From NCBI GenBank assembly GCA_964586595.1, contig CAZPHB010000033.1, forward strand, positions 1 through 18,240: DNA of 18,240 nt. Reading direction: 5' to 3'. The stretch is from REEB481 sp964586595 (lineage in GTDB: Bacteria; Bacteroidota; Bacteroidia; NS11-12g; UBA955). Position 1 is the first letter of the stretch, and each line of letters begins with the position of its first letter. A program made the position numbers and the translations under genes. The notes under the pieces are model-generated. The model was not told where the DNA came from. It saw nothing but the letters and a program-made list of their open reading frames with translations, and did no database searches. Below, in pieces: positions 1-7,399 of this stretch.

Positions 1-140
1 TAACGCCTCCCATCATTTGAGGCCGATCCTTTTGCGGCGTAGCTGAGTTGAAGTTAGTGAAATGTATAAAAATGGTTCTGGACAACCACCCGGTTGTTGA
101 TCATAGCTTGCGACATTGAGGTGCCATGAATTTAGTTAAG

Positions 141-157
141 CCCCGCATTCATCGGGG
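141..157. terminator. small GC hairpin, possible terminator
   Basis: CCCCG at 141-145 pairs with CGGGG at 153-157 across a seven-base loop. The plus-strand side is followed by the T/A-rich TGTTATATT rather than a clean T run. It could end a transcript entering from the left, but the lack of a U tract makes this weak. Confidence 0.3.
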
Positions 158-182
158 TGTTATATTAAGCCGTTGAAGAGTT

Positions 183-240
183 GCCACTGTTTTGGAATGA
201 TTCTCCAATTCAAAGGCAAGTCGCTATCCCAAATAGTGGC
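183..240. repeat. imperfect inverted repeat
   Basis: GCCACTGTTTTGGA at 183-196 and TCCCAAATAGTGGC at 227-240 are inverted copies of each other (12 of 14 positions pair). Between them a nested small hairpin (TTGGA 192-196 with TCCAA 204-208) is possible. No T run follows, so it is not an obvious terminator. It may be a structured leader or a remnant of a small repeat element. Confidence 0.4.
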
Positions 241-393
241 TAAAAATTATTTTGGACAGATGTGTACTGCAATAAAAAATTCAGGATGCATGTTGAAACG
301 GCGTAAAACAAACTTTCTTCCGCAATTGCGTTGTCATTCCTGATAAAAAGCAGGATCATATCCATGAAATTAGCATTTCGCTTGAGGAATGTC

Positions 394-425
394 ATTGAAA
401 GGGCCAAAAGTTTCACTGAAATTTG
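394..425 (+). promoter_or_regulatory. weak Bacteroidota-type promoter candidate
   Basis: ATTG at 394-397 and GAAATTTG at 418-425 are separated by 20 bases. This resembles the TTTG ... TAnnTTTG arrangement of Bacteroidota promoters, with one mismatch in each box. It lies about 24 bases before the ATG at 449. It is offered only as a candidate for the GxxExxY/Nudix pair. Confidence 0.22.
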
Positions 426-448
426 AGGCTTACTGTTAAGGTTAACAC

Positions 449-904
449 ATGACGCTATCTAACAACGATCTTATGATGAATCAAGATATTCCCGAAAATG
501 ATCTCGCGCATCGAATCATTGGTTTTGCAATAGAAATTCACAAGGCACTTGGACCAGGACTTCAGAAATCCGCCTACCGTGAATGTTTGGAATTTGAACT
601 CACCAATCATGACCTGGCCGTAGAAAAGAACAAACCCATGCCCGTTACCTACAAAGACTTACAGCTTGATTATGGGTATCAACTTGATTTATTGGTAGAT
701 CAGAAAGTTGTAGTTGAAGTTATGACCTGTGATCAGATCAGCGATCAGGATGTACAGCGTTTGCTTCGTTTCTTAAAGTTGGGTGATTACAAATTGGGGC
801 TCATCATTAATTTCAACAGCAGCCTTCTGAAAAATGGAATCCGACGGGTGAACAACATGCGCAACGTTCATAGTGATGAGCGCATGGGCACACTCTACCA
901 TTGA
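449..904 (+). CDS. GxxExxY family protein (PD-(D/E)XK-like), altered active site
   Basis: The 151-residue protein matches the GxxExxY family (Pfam PDDEXK_3) in order: HRIIGFAIEIHKALGPGL near residues 21-38, a PVTYKDLQLDYGYQLDLLV core at about 65-83, VVVEV at about 87-91, and a C-terminal LKLGDYKLGLIINFN. The family is predicted to have a restriction-endonuclease-like fold; its biological role is not established. In this copy the signature Glu of GxxExxY is Lys (GLQKSAY). The usual Glu-Leu-Lys of the core is Glu-Val-Met, so the expected catalytic Lys is absent. The conserved HEAQ is replaced by QDVQ. The fold thus seems kept while nuclease activity is doubtful. The ATG at 449 gives a slightly long N-terminus; tandem ATGs at 473 and 476 are equally plausible starts. 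The stop overlaps the next start by one base, implying co-translation with the Nudix gene. Confidence 0.85.
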   Translation: MTLSNNDLMMNQDIPENDLAHRIIGFAIEIHKALGPGLQKSAYRECLEFELTNHDLAVEKNKPMPVTYKDLQLDYGYQLDLLVDQKVVVEVMTCDQISDQDVQRLLRFLKLGDYKLGLIINFNSSLLKNGIRRVNNMRNVHSDERMGTLYH

Positions 905-1350
905 TGTCACCTATTCTTCCGATCAGACACACCATCAGGGTGTATGGAATTCATATTGAACACGGGCAGGTTTTGCTTTGTGAGGAAGGATTTGACGACA
1001 AGCGATTTACCAAGTTTCCAGGCGGTGGACTTGAATATGGCGAAGGCCTTTCGGATGCATTAAAGCGAGAATTCATGGAGGAATTAAATGCGCCATTCCG
1101 AAAGGCTGAACTTTTTTATATCAATGATTTTTTCCAACCCAGTGCCTTTGATGCGGAAACCCAGGTACTTTCTGTTTACTATCTGGTACACGGTTTGGAA
1201 ATTGCGCATCTGAAACCAATAGTTGAATGGCGTAAAGGACGACCTTATGAACTCAGATTTTTCCGCAAACCACTGGCACAACTTGTTGCGGAAGATTTAA
1301 GTTTCCCCATTGACCGCATCGTTGCGGAAAAACTCAGCGCATTACGCTGA
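904..1350 (+). CDS. Nudix hydrolase
   Basis: The 148-residue protein is a single Nudix domain, the family that hydrolyses nucleoside diphosphates linked to another group. The Nudix box (G-x5-E-x7-R-E-U-x-E-E-x-G-U) is clear at about residues 39-61: GGLEYGE, then seven residues, then REFMEELNA. The metal-binding REFMEE core is intact, but the last Gly of the box is Asn. The N-terminal strand (IRVYGIHIEHGQVLLCEE) is typical of small mutator-type or ADP-ribose-type members; the substrate cannot be read from sequence. The ATG at 904 is preferred over the in-frame TTG at 901, and it overlaps the previous stop as TGATG. The last 17 bases overlap the end of the opposite-strand secreted-protein gene. 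Confidence 0.88.
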   Translation: MSPILPIRHTIRVYGIHIEHGQVLLCEEGFDDKRFTKFPGGGLEYGEGLSDALKREFMEELNAPFRKAELFYINDFFQPSAFDAETQVLSVYYLVHGLEIAHLKPIVEWRKGRPYELRFFRKPLAQLVAEDLSFPIDRIVAEKLSALR

Positions 1351-3802
1351 TATTTCCGGAGGCAGTGCGCCTGAAATTGTCGCAACCCACCCAGTTCACC
1401 AGATAAACATAAATGCCTTCGGGCACCAATTTCCCATGAACAGTACCATCCCAGTTTTCCAAAGGATTGTTGCTTTGCCACAACTTTTCACCCCAGCGAT
1501 TGAATACTTTAAACTCGTAAAAGCCACCCTCTGATACAAACCGATGTGCCGGAAATAAGTCATTCAAGCCATCGGCATTTGGGGTGAAGGCATTGGGCAC
1601 GAACATATCCGATGGCCATTTACCCGGGTCTTTGGTAACCGTAGTGGAGGCTGCATTCTTACATCCATTTATATCGCTTACTTCAACACGGTACAATCCG
1701 TTTTCATACGTTTTTTGCACGCGATTCCGGGAACCATCATTCCAAAGGTATGTTACGTAATCACCCGGATCTAATTCAAGTACCGTACTTAAACAAATGG
1801 TAGTATCCGGAGGCAACGCAACTACCGGTAAAAGATTGAGTACCAGATTGATGGAATCTTCTTCAATACAACCATTGGCCGTGCGCACCTTCAAATGGTA
1901 TTTCCCAGGCAAGGCGGCGGTATAAGTGGGGCTGCTCACGCCTTCATTCCATTCATAGGAAGGGAACAGCCTGCCTCCCAAAGGCTTCAATATCCGAAAC
2001 ACTTGTCCGCAAAATGCTGTGTCCGGTCCCAGTTCCAATTCTGCAGGATGCACATTCACATTAAATGATGCATAATTGGAACATTTCCCTTTGCGCACCA
2101 ATACTCCATATGAACCTGCTTTTCTGAACACAGCCTGTTGACCGCTTTGCCCATCGGACCAGGTATAAGTGCTTCCCGGATTTCCGGCATCTCGCAACAC
2201 CGAACCGCCTGGGCAGATGAGGGTATCTGTAAGCGACAGCTTTAATTCAGGATATTGATCAATGAAGGCTGAATCGCGGGTGATGCACCCATTTTGATTT
2301 ATCGTTTCCACCCAAAAAAGACCTGTTTTAGTAGCCGTGTAGGTGCGTGTTTGAACACCTTCACTCCACTTATATGAAACATAGCCCGGGCCGGCATCCA
2401 AAACCACTGTAAAGGGATTCTCAGAACAGATGGTGGTATCACCGGTAATGCGAACGTTGCTTACATCGTTGGTTATGAGTATGCTGTCGCGCCAGCGGCA
2501 TTTGCCATCTATTTTATCAACCCAGTAAACACCACCCTTGGAAATGGAAATGCTGCGCGTGGTTTGACCGGTATTCCATTGATAGCTGTAGTTGGTTTCC
2601 GTTGCCGACAATGTCAGGTTGAACGCACCGCAAAGCAGGGTATCGTTGCCAATAAAAGGCTTTTTGGGTTCGTAGATGGTTATGGTTGTGGTATTGCTGT
2701 CCACACAATTTCCGCGATAAGCCAACAGTTTAATGCGGTACACACCTGCTGCAGGAAAGGTAAAGGTTGGATTGATTTGGTTAGAGGTATCATCGTTGAC
2801 ACCTGAAACGCCAAAATCCCAGTGAAACCTGGTTCCACCCTGACTTTGATTGCTGAACTTCACAGTGTACCCACATTGAAAATTTGGTGCGTAAAATGCG
2901 GAAACCACATCTACGATGCAGCGATAAACGTAAAACTGATAATCGCGTTTGGTTTCGCCGATCAGCACCCCCTTGCGGTATTCCTTTACCTTAATGCCTA
3001 TTACAAATTGCCCTTCACGGGTGGGTATTCCTGTAAGGCGTCCTGTTTCTCGGTCTATGGTTAAAGCGGGGCTGGCATCCAGCGGATAACTGTAGTTGTA
3101 GGAACCAATCCATAGCAGGGTATCGAACGGCGGTCGGTCGTAATTATTGAACGAAGGACGCGGGTCAAAGCGATCGGCTGCCACAAATGGGGTGAAAAAT
3201 TCATACACCAGAGAGTCGCCATCCGGATCTGTGGCGCTGTGGTCAAAATTGAGCCAGGCATTCGTGCAGAGGTAATTTGGCGGCAATTCCTTAAAAACCG
3301 GACTGCTGTTAAATCCGGTTCCACCCGTCACCTGTGGTATTTTTGTCCAGTAATTCGCGCCGGTAAAACCCGGATCATAAATATTAGATATGATTTGATT
3401 CCGGCAGCAACGCTGGAATGAAAGAAAATAGCCTCCGTTGCGCTGGGGAAGGTTGATGTTGTACGTGTACACGTACATGTCCACACATTGATTGGGCGTA
3501 TTTCGAACGCATTGGTAATTCAATTTTTGAACCCTGGTGGGTCCGGTTCGGTTGATTTCTCTGGAAAGGGAAGAAATCAAGGCTCCTGAAGCTCCGTCAA
3601 AAACACCGATGCGCGCCGTGGCGTCATCTGAAATAGCTCCGGGCTGTCCGTTGAGGCAATCAACAAATAGGAAAAGCTTTACTTCGTAATTGTAGTTGCC
3701 TAAATGCTTGTAGGTTATTTCTCCACCTACAATATGAGATGCGTTCAGCGTGCCGGAAACACCCAAAAAGAACCATAGCAGCGCGAACCTAATGCGTTTC
3801 AT
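1334..3802 (-). CDS. secreted PKD/Ig-like repeat protein with type B T9SS sorting domain
   Basis: This 822-residue protein is a predicted surface or secreted protein of the gliding-motility class. Residues 1-21 are a signal peptide (basic start, hydrophobic core, cleavage likely after Asn-Ala). It is followed by SHIVGGEITYKHLG, the opening seen in many large Bacteroidota surface proteins. A cadherin-like segment lies near 188-280 (SATDPDGDSLVYEF) and a PKD domain near 305-377 (FHWDFG). Five Ig-like repeats of about 70 residues follow, near 383-447, 452-517, 521-588, 590-656 and 660-724. Most repeats carry a Cys near the start, Y-x-W-x-(D/E/T)-G in the middle, and G-x-Y/F-x-V before a second Cys. 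Residues about 732-822 are the gliding motility-associated C-terminal domain (FVPNAFTPNADGLND, FKVFNRWGEKLW, GIYVY), the type B signal for the type IX secretion system. Transcription probably comes from the sugar-gene operon 98 bases upstream or from its own promoter. Binding partner unknown. Confidence 0.9.
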   Translation of the reverse strand: MKRIRFALLWFFLGVSGTLNASHIVGGEITYKHLGNYNYEVKLFLFVDCLNGQPGAISDDATARIGVFDGASGALISSLSREINRTGPTRVQKLNYQCVRNTPNQCVDMYVYTYNINLPQRNGGYFLSFQRCCRNQIISNIYDPGFTGANYWTKIPQVTGGTGFNSSPVFKELPPNYLCTNAWLNFDHSATDPDGDSLVYEFFTPFVAADRFDPRPSFNNYDRPPFDTLLWIGSYNYSYPLDASPALTIDRETGRLTGIPTREGQFVIGIKVKEYRKGVLIGETKRDYQFYVYRCIVDVVSAFYAPNFQCGYTVKFSNQSQGGTRFHWDFGVSGVNDDTSNQINPTFTFPAAGVYRIKLLAYRGNCVDSNTTTITIYEPKKPFIGNDTLLCGAFNLTLSATETNYSYQWNTGQTTRSISISKGGVYWVDKIDGKCRWRDSILITNDVSNVRITGDTTICSENPFTVVLDAGPGYVSYKWSEGVQTRTYTATKTGLFWVETINQNGCITRDSAFIDQYPELKLSLTDTLICPGGSVLRDAGNPGSTYTWSDGQSGQQAVFRKAGSYGVLVRKGKCSNYASFNVNVHPAELELGPDTAFCGQVFRILKPLGGRLFPSYEWNEGVSSPTYTAALPGKYHLKVRTANGCIEEDSINLVLNLLPVVALPPDTTICLSTVLELDPGDYVTYLWNDGSRNRVQKTYENGLYRVEVSDINGCKNAASTTVTKDPGKWPSDMFVPNAFTPNADGLNDLFPAHRFVSEGGFYEFKVFNRWGEKLWQSNNPLENWDGTVHGKLVPEGIYVYLVNWVGCDNFRRTASGNISVMR

Positions 3803-3900
3803 GTATGAATACGTGAAGATAAACGTTTAGGGCGTGGAAATGGTTGCCTGTTTACGTAAGAAGATTTCCCTTTTGCCAAAGGCATGTATCGGAAAGGAAA

Positions 3901-4998
3901 TCAGTAGGCATTTAACGCCTGAACCACTGCCTGTGCTTCTTCATCTGTAATTTCAGGAAACATAGGCAGTGAAAGACAGTGTGCCGCCTGCGTTTCAGCA
4001 TTGGGAATACTTCCCGGCCGATAACCTAAATCGGCATAAGCTTTTTGCAAATGACAGGGATGCGGATAGTGAAAGGCCGTTCCTATTCCACGTTCAGCCA
4101 AAAAGTCGCGCAGCTGGTCGCGGTGTTCGGTGTTGAGCACCATCAGGTGATATACGCCTTCGGTATTGGGTTCCTGGGCCTGAAACTGCACCTTGGGATT
4201 CTTCACCTCATCCTTGTAGTATGCGGCCACTTCCCTGCGGCGTGCGTTCCAACGGTCTATGTAACGCAATTTCACACTCAGCACTGCCGCCTGAAAACCC
4301 TCCATGCGGTAGTTGTATCCAATTTCATCATGGTAATAACGCTGTTTAGAGCCATGACTCCGCAATGATTTGGCATGCTCAGCCACCGATGCATCATTGG
4401 TAAACAAAGCCCCACCTTCCCCATAAGCGCCCAGGTTCTTGCCCGGATAAAAACTGGTTGCAGCAATATCCCCAATGCCAAGGGTGTTTTTACCGTGGTA
4501 TGTTGCGCCAATGCTCTGGGCTCCGTCTTCCATGAGCAAAAGCCCATGTTCATCCGCAAGTGCCCGTAAGGCGTTCATGTTGCAGGGCTGACCGTACAAA
4601 TGAACCCCAATGATGGCTTTGGTTCGGCCGTTGATTTTGGCACGGGCTGCTTCCGGATCGATGTTCCAGGTATGAGGATCGATATCGCAAAACACGGGTG
4701 TAGCGCCGGCATAGCTTGGGCCCCAGGCCGTGGCGATGAACGTATTGGCCGGAACAATTACCTCATCACCCGGCCCAATTCCATGCACCAGCATGGCCAG
4801 ATGTAGAGCCGATGTTCCACTGTTTAAACCTACTGCATGTTTCACTCCGGTATATGCCGCCAGTGCTTCTTCAAAGCGGTCCACAAAAGGGCCACCGGAA
4901 AAAGCTGTTTGATCCATGACACGCTGCAAGGCATCCTGAATTTCGGCCCTGAGTTGTTGGTATTGACGGGAAAGATCGAAGAATGGCACATTCATCAT
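3901..4998 (-). CDS. DegT/DnrJ/EryC1/StrS family nucleotide-sugar aminotransferase
   Basis: This is a PLP-dependent aminotransferase of about 365 residues that moves an amino group (usually from Glu) to a keto-sugar nucleotide. Visible family marks: an N-terminal VPFFDLSRQY; the cofactor-phosphate segment NSGTSALHLA near 59-68; DEVIVPANTFIAT; the cofactor-ring Asp in EDGAQSIGA (about 158); and the Schiff-base Lys in SFYPGKNLGAYGEGG (about 187). Length is normal. The open frame extends upstream to 5097, but that extension is Cys-rich, lacks homology and overlaps the preceding gene. The ATG-ATG pair at 4998/4995, just before the conserved NVPFFDL, is the better start. It lies 52 bases after the glycosyltransferase stop. 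With the neighbouring dehydrogenase and acyltransferase it fits a WbpE/GnnB-like step making a 3-amino sugar. The exact substrate is inferred, not shown. Confidence 0.92.
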   Translation of the reverse strand: MMNVPFFDLSRQYQQLRAEIQDALQRVMDQTAFSGGPFVDRFEEALAAYTGVKHAVGLNSGTSALHLAMLVHGIGPGDEVIVPANTFIATAWGPSYAGATPVFCDIDPHTWNIDPEAARAKINGRTKAIIGVHLYGQPCNMNALRALADEHGLLLMEDGAQSIGATYHGKNTLGIGDIAATSFYPGKNLGAYGEGGALFTNDASVAEHAKSLRSHGSKQRYYHDEIGYNYRMEGFQAAVLSVKLRYIDRWNARRREVAAYYKDEVKNPKVQFQAQEPNTEGVYHLMVLNTEHRDQLRDFLAERGIGTAFHYPHPCHLQKAYADLGYRPGSIPNAETQAAHCLSLPMFPEITDEEAQAVVQALNAY

Positions 4999-5050
4999 GT
5001 GGGCAAATATCGGAACAAATGACAGTTCCTTTCTTTTTTGAACGCAAGAT

Positions 5051-5782
5051 TCAGGAAGTTCGACGCAGCCTGATTCTAAACAGCCTGTACACCACAAACA
5101 ACTTCAACAACTCCCGTGCTGCACGGTAAATGGTTTTTAACGATGCGCCCCTGCTTTTACCCGCTTTTCTGGGCAGATATCTTGACTGCACTTCCAGAAA
5201 CCTCCAGCCCTTGGCCCGCAACTTGCTGCAAATTTCACTGGTAACGATGCTGCTTTGCATCTTCAAATCGAGGTCACGGAGGTCATCTGTGCGGAATACC
5301 AAAATCCAGTTCACATCTCGAAGTTCCATACCCAGCAACACGCGGTTGAGCGTTTTATTGGCCCAACTCAATCCATTGCGGAATACACTGTATGAAGTAT
5401 TTTCAACCCTGTAATAACTCACCACGGTGCGCATGGCGATGTATGGATAAGCAAGCAACTCTTCGGTATCAAACTGCCCGTCGCCGGGCAAAGCAACAAC
5501 AACGTCTTTGGAGGCATTGAAATAAATAGAACGCAGCGCCGCGCCAATTCCCTGGTTTTTACCGTGTTCCACAATCACCAAGCCTGGAAACTCCTGCGCC
5601 TGCAACTTTTTCAGCAAGGCAACAGAGTCATCAGCGCTGCCGTCGTCAACCACCAACACTTCAAAATCATCGGCGAGCCGGGCAGCGGTTTGATATGTAG
5701 TTCTTACTACCTGCTCAATATTGCCGGATTCATTGTAGCACATAATGCCCAATGACCAGCTTTGATGGGCTTTGTTATTCAT
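5051..5782 (-). CDS. family 2 glycosyltransferase, DPM/DPG-synthase-like
   Basis: The 243-residue protein is a GT-A fold, family 2 glycosyltransferase related to dolichol/polyprenyl-phosphate sugar synthases. The N-terminal strand reads LGIMCYNESGNIEQVV, where family members have an S/P-x-YNE start. VVDDGS at about 44-49 binds the nucleotide. GKNQGIGAALRSIY at about 74-87 matches the N-x-G-x-G-x-A-x-R block. The metal-binding motif is the slightly unusual LPGDGQFD (about 98-105). No transmembrane segment follows the catalytic domain, unlike many polyprenyl-phosphate synthases, though the C-terminus is very basic (RLFRIRLRRTS) and may touch the membrane. Its ATG overlaps the acyltransferase stop by eight bases (ATGAATAA), so the two are probably co-translated. 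A role in loading the sugar made by the neighbouring enzymes onto a lipid carrier is inference. Confidence 0.88.
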   Translation of the reverse strand: MNNKAHQSWSLGIMCYNESGNIEQVVRTTYQTAARLADDFEVLVVDDGSADDSVALLKKLQAQEFPGLVIVEHGKNQGIGAALRSIYFNASKDVVVALPGDGQFDTEELLAYPYIAMRTVVSYYRVENTSYSVFRNGLSWANKTLNRVLLGMELRDVNWILVFRTDDLRDLDLKMQSSIVTSEICSKLRAKGWRFLEVQSRYLPRKAGKSRGASLKTIYRAARELLKLFVVYRLFRIRLRRTS

Positions 5783-6278
5783 CCGAACCCACTTTACCGA
5801 TTACCCGTGCAGGATTTCCTGCTACTTTGGTCATGGGTGGAACGTCTTTGGTAACCACACTGCCCGCACCAACCAAAGCGCCGGCACCTATGCGCACGCC
5901 CGCCAGGATGGTGGCATTGGTTCCAATGGCTGCTCTTTTTTCAATATGGGTAGTTTCCAGTGTCCAGTCGGATTCTGTTTTTACGCTTCCATCTTCATTG
6001 GTGCTGCGGGGAAACATGTCGTTGATGAACATCACCCCATGACCAATGAATACTTCATCTTCAATGGTTACGCCGTCACAAATGAACGAATGACTGGAAA
6101 TCTTGCAGTTTTTGCCAATGCTTACTCCTTTTTGGATTTCCGTGAACGGGCCTACTTTGGTTCCATCGCCCAAGCTGCATCCGTATAAATTCACAAAGTG
6201 AAAAATGCGCACCCCTTCCCCAACGCTAACATTCACAATTTTTTGTGTGGGGTTGTCAATATTGATGATTTCAGGCAT
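5775..6278 (-). CDS. left-handed beta-helix sugar N-acyltransferase (WxcM-N/WbpD-like)
   Basis: The 167-residue protein is a hexapeptide-repeat acyltransferase. Repeats of the form (I/V)G-x4-(I/V) run from about residue 16 to 145 (IGKNCKI, IEDEVFIG, IGTNATILAGVRIGAGAL). The block FIGHGVMFINDMFPR near 77-91, with His80 as the likely catalytic base, and the closing GAGSVVTKDVPP and GNPARVIG are those of the WxcM-N/WbpD/FdtC group. That group acetylates (or formylates) the amine of a nucleotide amino sugar using acyl-CoA. The open frame reaches 6320, but the extra N-terminus is hydrophobic and not conserved, so I start at the ATG at 6278 (MPEIIN). The stop overlaps the glycosyltransferase start. 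It would act directly after the aminotransferase encoded two genes on. Confidence 0.9.
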   Translation of the reverse strand: MPEIINIDNPTQKIVNVSVGEGVRIFHFVNLYGCSLGDGTKVGPFTEIQKGVSIGKNCKISSHSFICDGVTIEDEVFIGHGVMFINDMFPRSTNEDGSVKTESDWTLETTHIEKRAAIGTNATILAGVRIGAGALVGAGSVVTKDVPPMTKVAGNPARVIGKVGSDE

Positions 6279-6333
6279 GATGTGTGGCAACAAAAAAAAG
6301 CAAATTGTGCGAAAAAGCACTTAACCGTGCAAA

Positions 6334-6341
6334 CAAACTTA
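6334..6341 (-). promoter_or_regulatory. TAnnTTTG box at the dehydrogenase stop codon
   Basis: On the minus strand the dehydrogenase stop codon TAA begins TAAGTTTG, an exact match to the TAnnTTTG -7 element. It lies about 56 bases before the acyltransferase ATG. No clear TTTG -33 element is seen 19-20 bases upstream, so it may be chance or a weak internal promoter for the acyltransferase and genes after it. Confidence 0.25.
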
Positions 6342-7355
6342 CATGTTGAGCGGCACTGGTGCCCCCTTCTTGCGGATGCTTTCCTGCGCTGCTTCCATTA
6401 CCGCCACAACCTGAAGTCCGAGTCGTGCACTTGAAAGCGGTGTTTCGCCTGTTTTGATGCAATGTATAAAATCCTGAGCCACGCCACTCAGCGCCTCCTT
6501 TTGTTCGAGCTTGGGAATGAAGATGTCGCCGAAACGATAATCCACCAGCCAACGATGCATTTCCTCCGGACTTCGCACCGTAAATCCGCTGTCGTAAATT
6601 TTGATTTTTTCCGTAGGCTCCACGTCGTCGTAAATGACCATCTTTTTGGTACCACCAATCAAGGTTTTTCTGATTTTCACAGGTGAAATCCAGGAAGATG
6701 CAATGTGGGCAATCATGCCGTCTTCAAAAAACAAAGTTGTATAGGCCAGGTCTTCAATGCCCATTGCTGTATGGCTTTGGCCCACAGCAGACACAGAAAC
6801 AGGCTTTTTCCCGCCGGTGATGTAGAAAAAGATGCTCAGGTCATGAACAGCAAGATCCCAAACAACACTCCAGTTGGGATTGAATAAGCCCAGATTGATT
6901 CGGGTACTGTCGAAATAGTTGAGCGTACCCAACTCACCTTGTTCCACCAGGGTCTTGATTTTCTGTACTGCTCCGGTGTAAAGAAAGGTATGGTCAACCA
7001 TCAGCAGCAAATGTTTTTGGCCAGCAAGGACTATGAGTTCCCGAACTTCAGCAGCAGAGGTAGCCAATGGCTTTTCCACCAGCACGTGTTTTCCAGCCAG
7101 CAAGGCCTGCTTGGCCAACTGATAGTGGGTATGAATGGGCGTGGCAATCACTACTGCATCCAGCTCCGGATGGCGGATGAGTTCATCGGCATCCGCAAAA
7201 CACTGAAGCCCGGGGTATTGGGCGGCAATGCGGTTCCGCCTTCCTTCATCCAGGTCCGAAACAGCAATCAGCTGACCACCTGCAGCCTGAGCAAAGTTGC
7301 GCACAAGGTTGGGGCCCCAATAGCCCAGTCCGATGATTCCCAGTTTTACCGTCAT
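6339..7355 (-). CDS. Gfo/Idh/MocA family nucleotide-sugar dehydrogenase
   Basis: The 338-residue protein is an NAD(P)-dependent oxidoreductase of the Gfo/Idh/MocA family. The Rossmann motif G-x-G-x-x-G is at residues 9-14 (GLGYWG). The family EKP motif is at 94-96 (VEKPLATS), and the catalytic Asp/His region is WDLAVHDLS at about 166-174 (His171 likely). Length is normal. It is the first gene of a minus-strand run with an acyltransferase, glycosyltransferase and aminotransferase. In that setting members such as WbpB/WlbA or GnnA oxidise the C3 hydroxyl of a UDP-GlcNAc derivative to a ketone for transamination. No UDP-GlcNAc 6-dehydrogenase (WbpA) lies in the window, so whether the substrate is a uronic acid or UDP-GlcNAc itself is open. 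The start ATG at 7355 is close to the Rossmann strand and leaves about 256 bases to the divergent gene. Confidence 0.9.
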   Translation of the reverse strand: MTVKLGIIGLGYWGPNLVRNFAQAAGGQLIAVSDLDEGRRNRIAAQYPGLQCFADADELIRHPELDAVVIATPIHTHYQLAKQALLAGKHVLVEKPLATSAAEVRELIVLAGQKHLLLMVDHTFLYTGAVQKIKTLVEQGELGTLNYFDSTRINLGLFNPNWSVVWDLAVHDLSIFFYITGGKKPVSVSAVGQSHTAMGIEDLAYTTLFFEDGMIAHIASSWISPVKIRKTLIGGTKKMVIYDDVEPTEKIKIYDSGFTVRSPEEMHRWLVDYRFGDIFIPKLEQKEALSGVAQDFIHCIKTGETPLSSARLGLQVVAVMEAAQESIRKKGAPVPLNM

Positions 7356-7399
7356 TATGGATGCAAATAAACACCCCGCAGACAGAATAATTTTATCCG

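Larger units (their letters stand above)
1..448. other. gene-free left edge
   Basis: No convincing gene lies in these 448 bases. All six frames are broken by stops at short intervals. The stretch contains a short GC hairpin (141-157), an imperfect inverted repeat (183-240) and, near its right end, a weak promoter-like pair ahead of the first gene. On the minus strand an open frame of roughly 37 codons ends with a TGA near base 18; its predicted C-terminus is rich in Arg and Lys. I cannot tell whether this is a gene fragment, a degenerate repeat or chance, and I do not call it as a gene. Confidence 0.6.

Noticed and set aside
1..120. Minus-strand open frame of about 37 codons with a basic end, as a possible transposase or repeat remnant
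   Set aside because: No start codon in a sensible place, no family recognised, and too short to separate from chance without a search.
3820..3829. Perfect 10-base palindrome TAAACGTTTA ahead of the secreted-protein gene
   Set aside because: Short and A/T-rich enough to occur by chance; no second copy was noticed, so no operator is claimed.
4999..5097. Upstream extension of the aminotransferase frame
   Set aside because: It overlaps the preceding glycosyltransferase gene, is rich in Cys with no family resemblance, and the conserved N-terminus begins at the ATG pair at 4998.
6279..6320. Hydrophobic N-terminal extension of the acyltransferase
   Set aside because: Not found in the family; the codons overlap a T-rich leader with a small GTGC/GCAC hairpin, and the ATG at 6278 fits better.
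6307..6320. GTGC-GAAAAA-GCAC hairpin with a T8 run downstream on the minus strand, possible terminator between dehydrogenase and acyltransferase
   Set aside because: Only four base pairs, and the T run starts about eight or more bases away from the stem, so an intrinsic terminator is unlikely.
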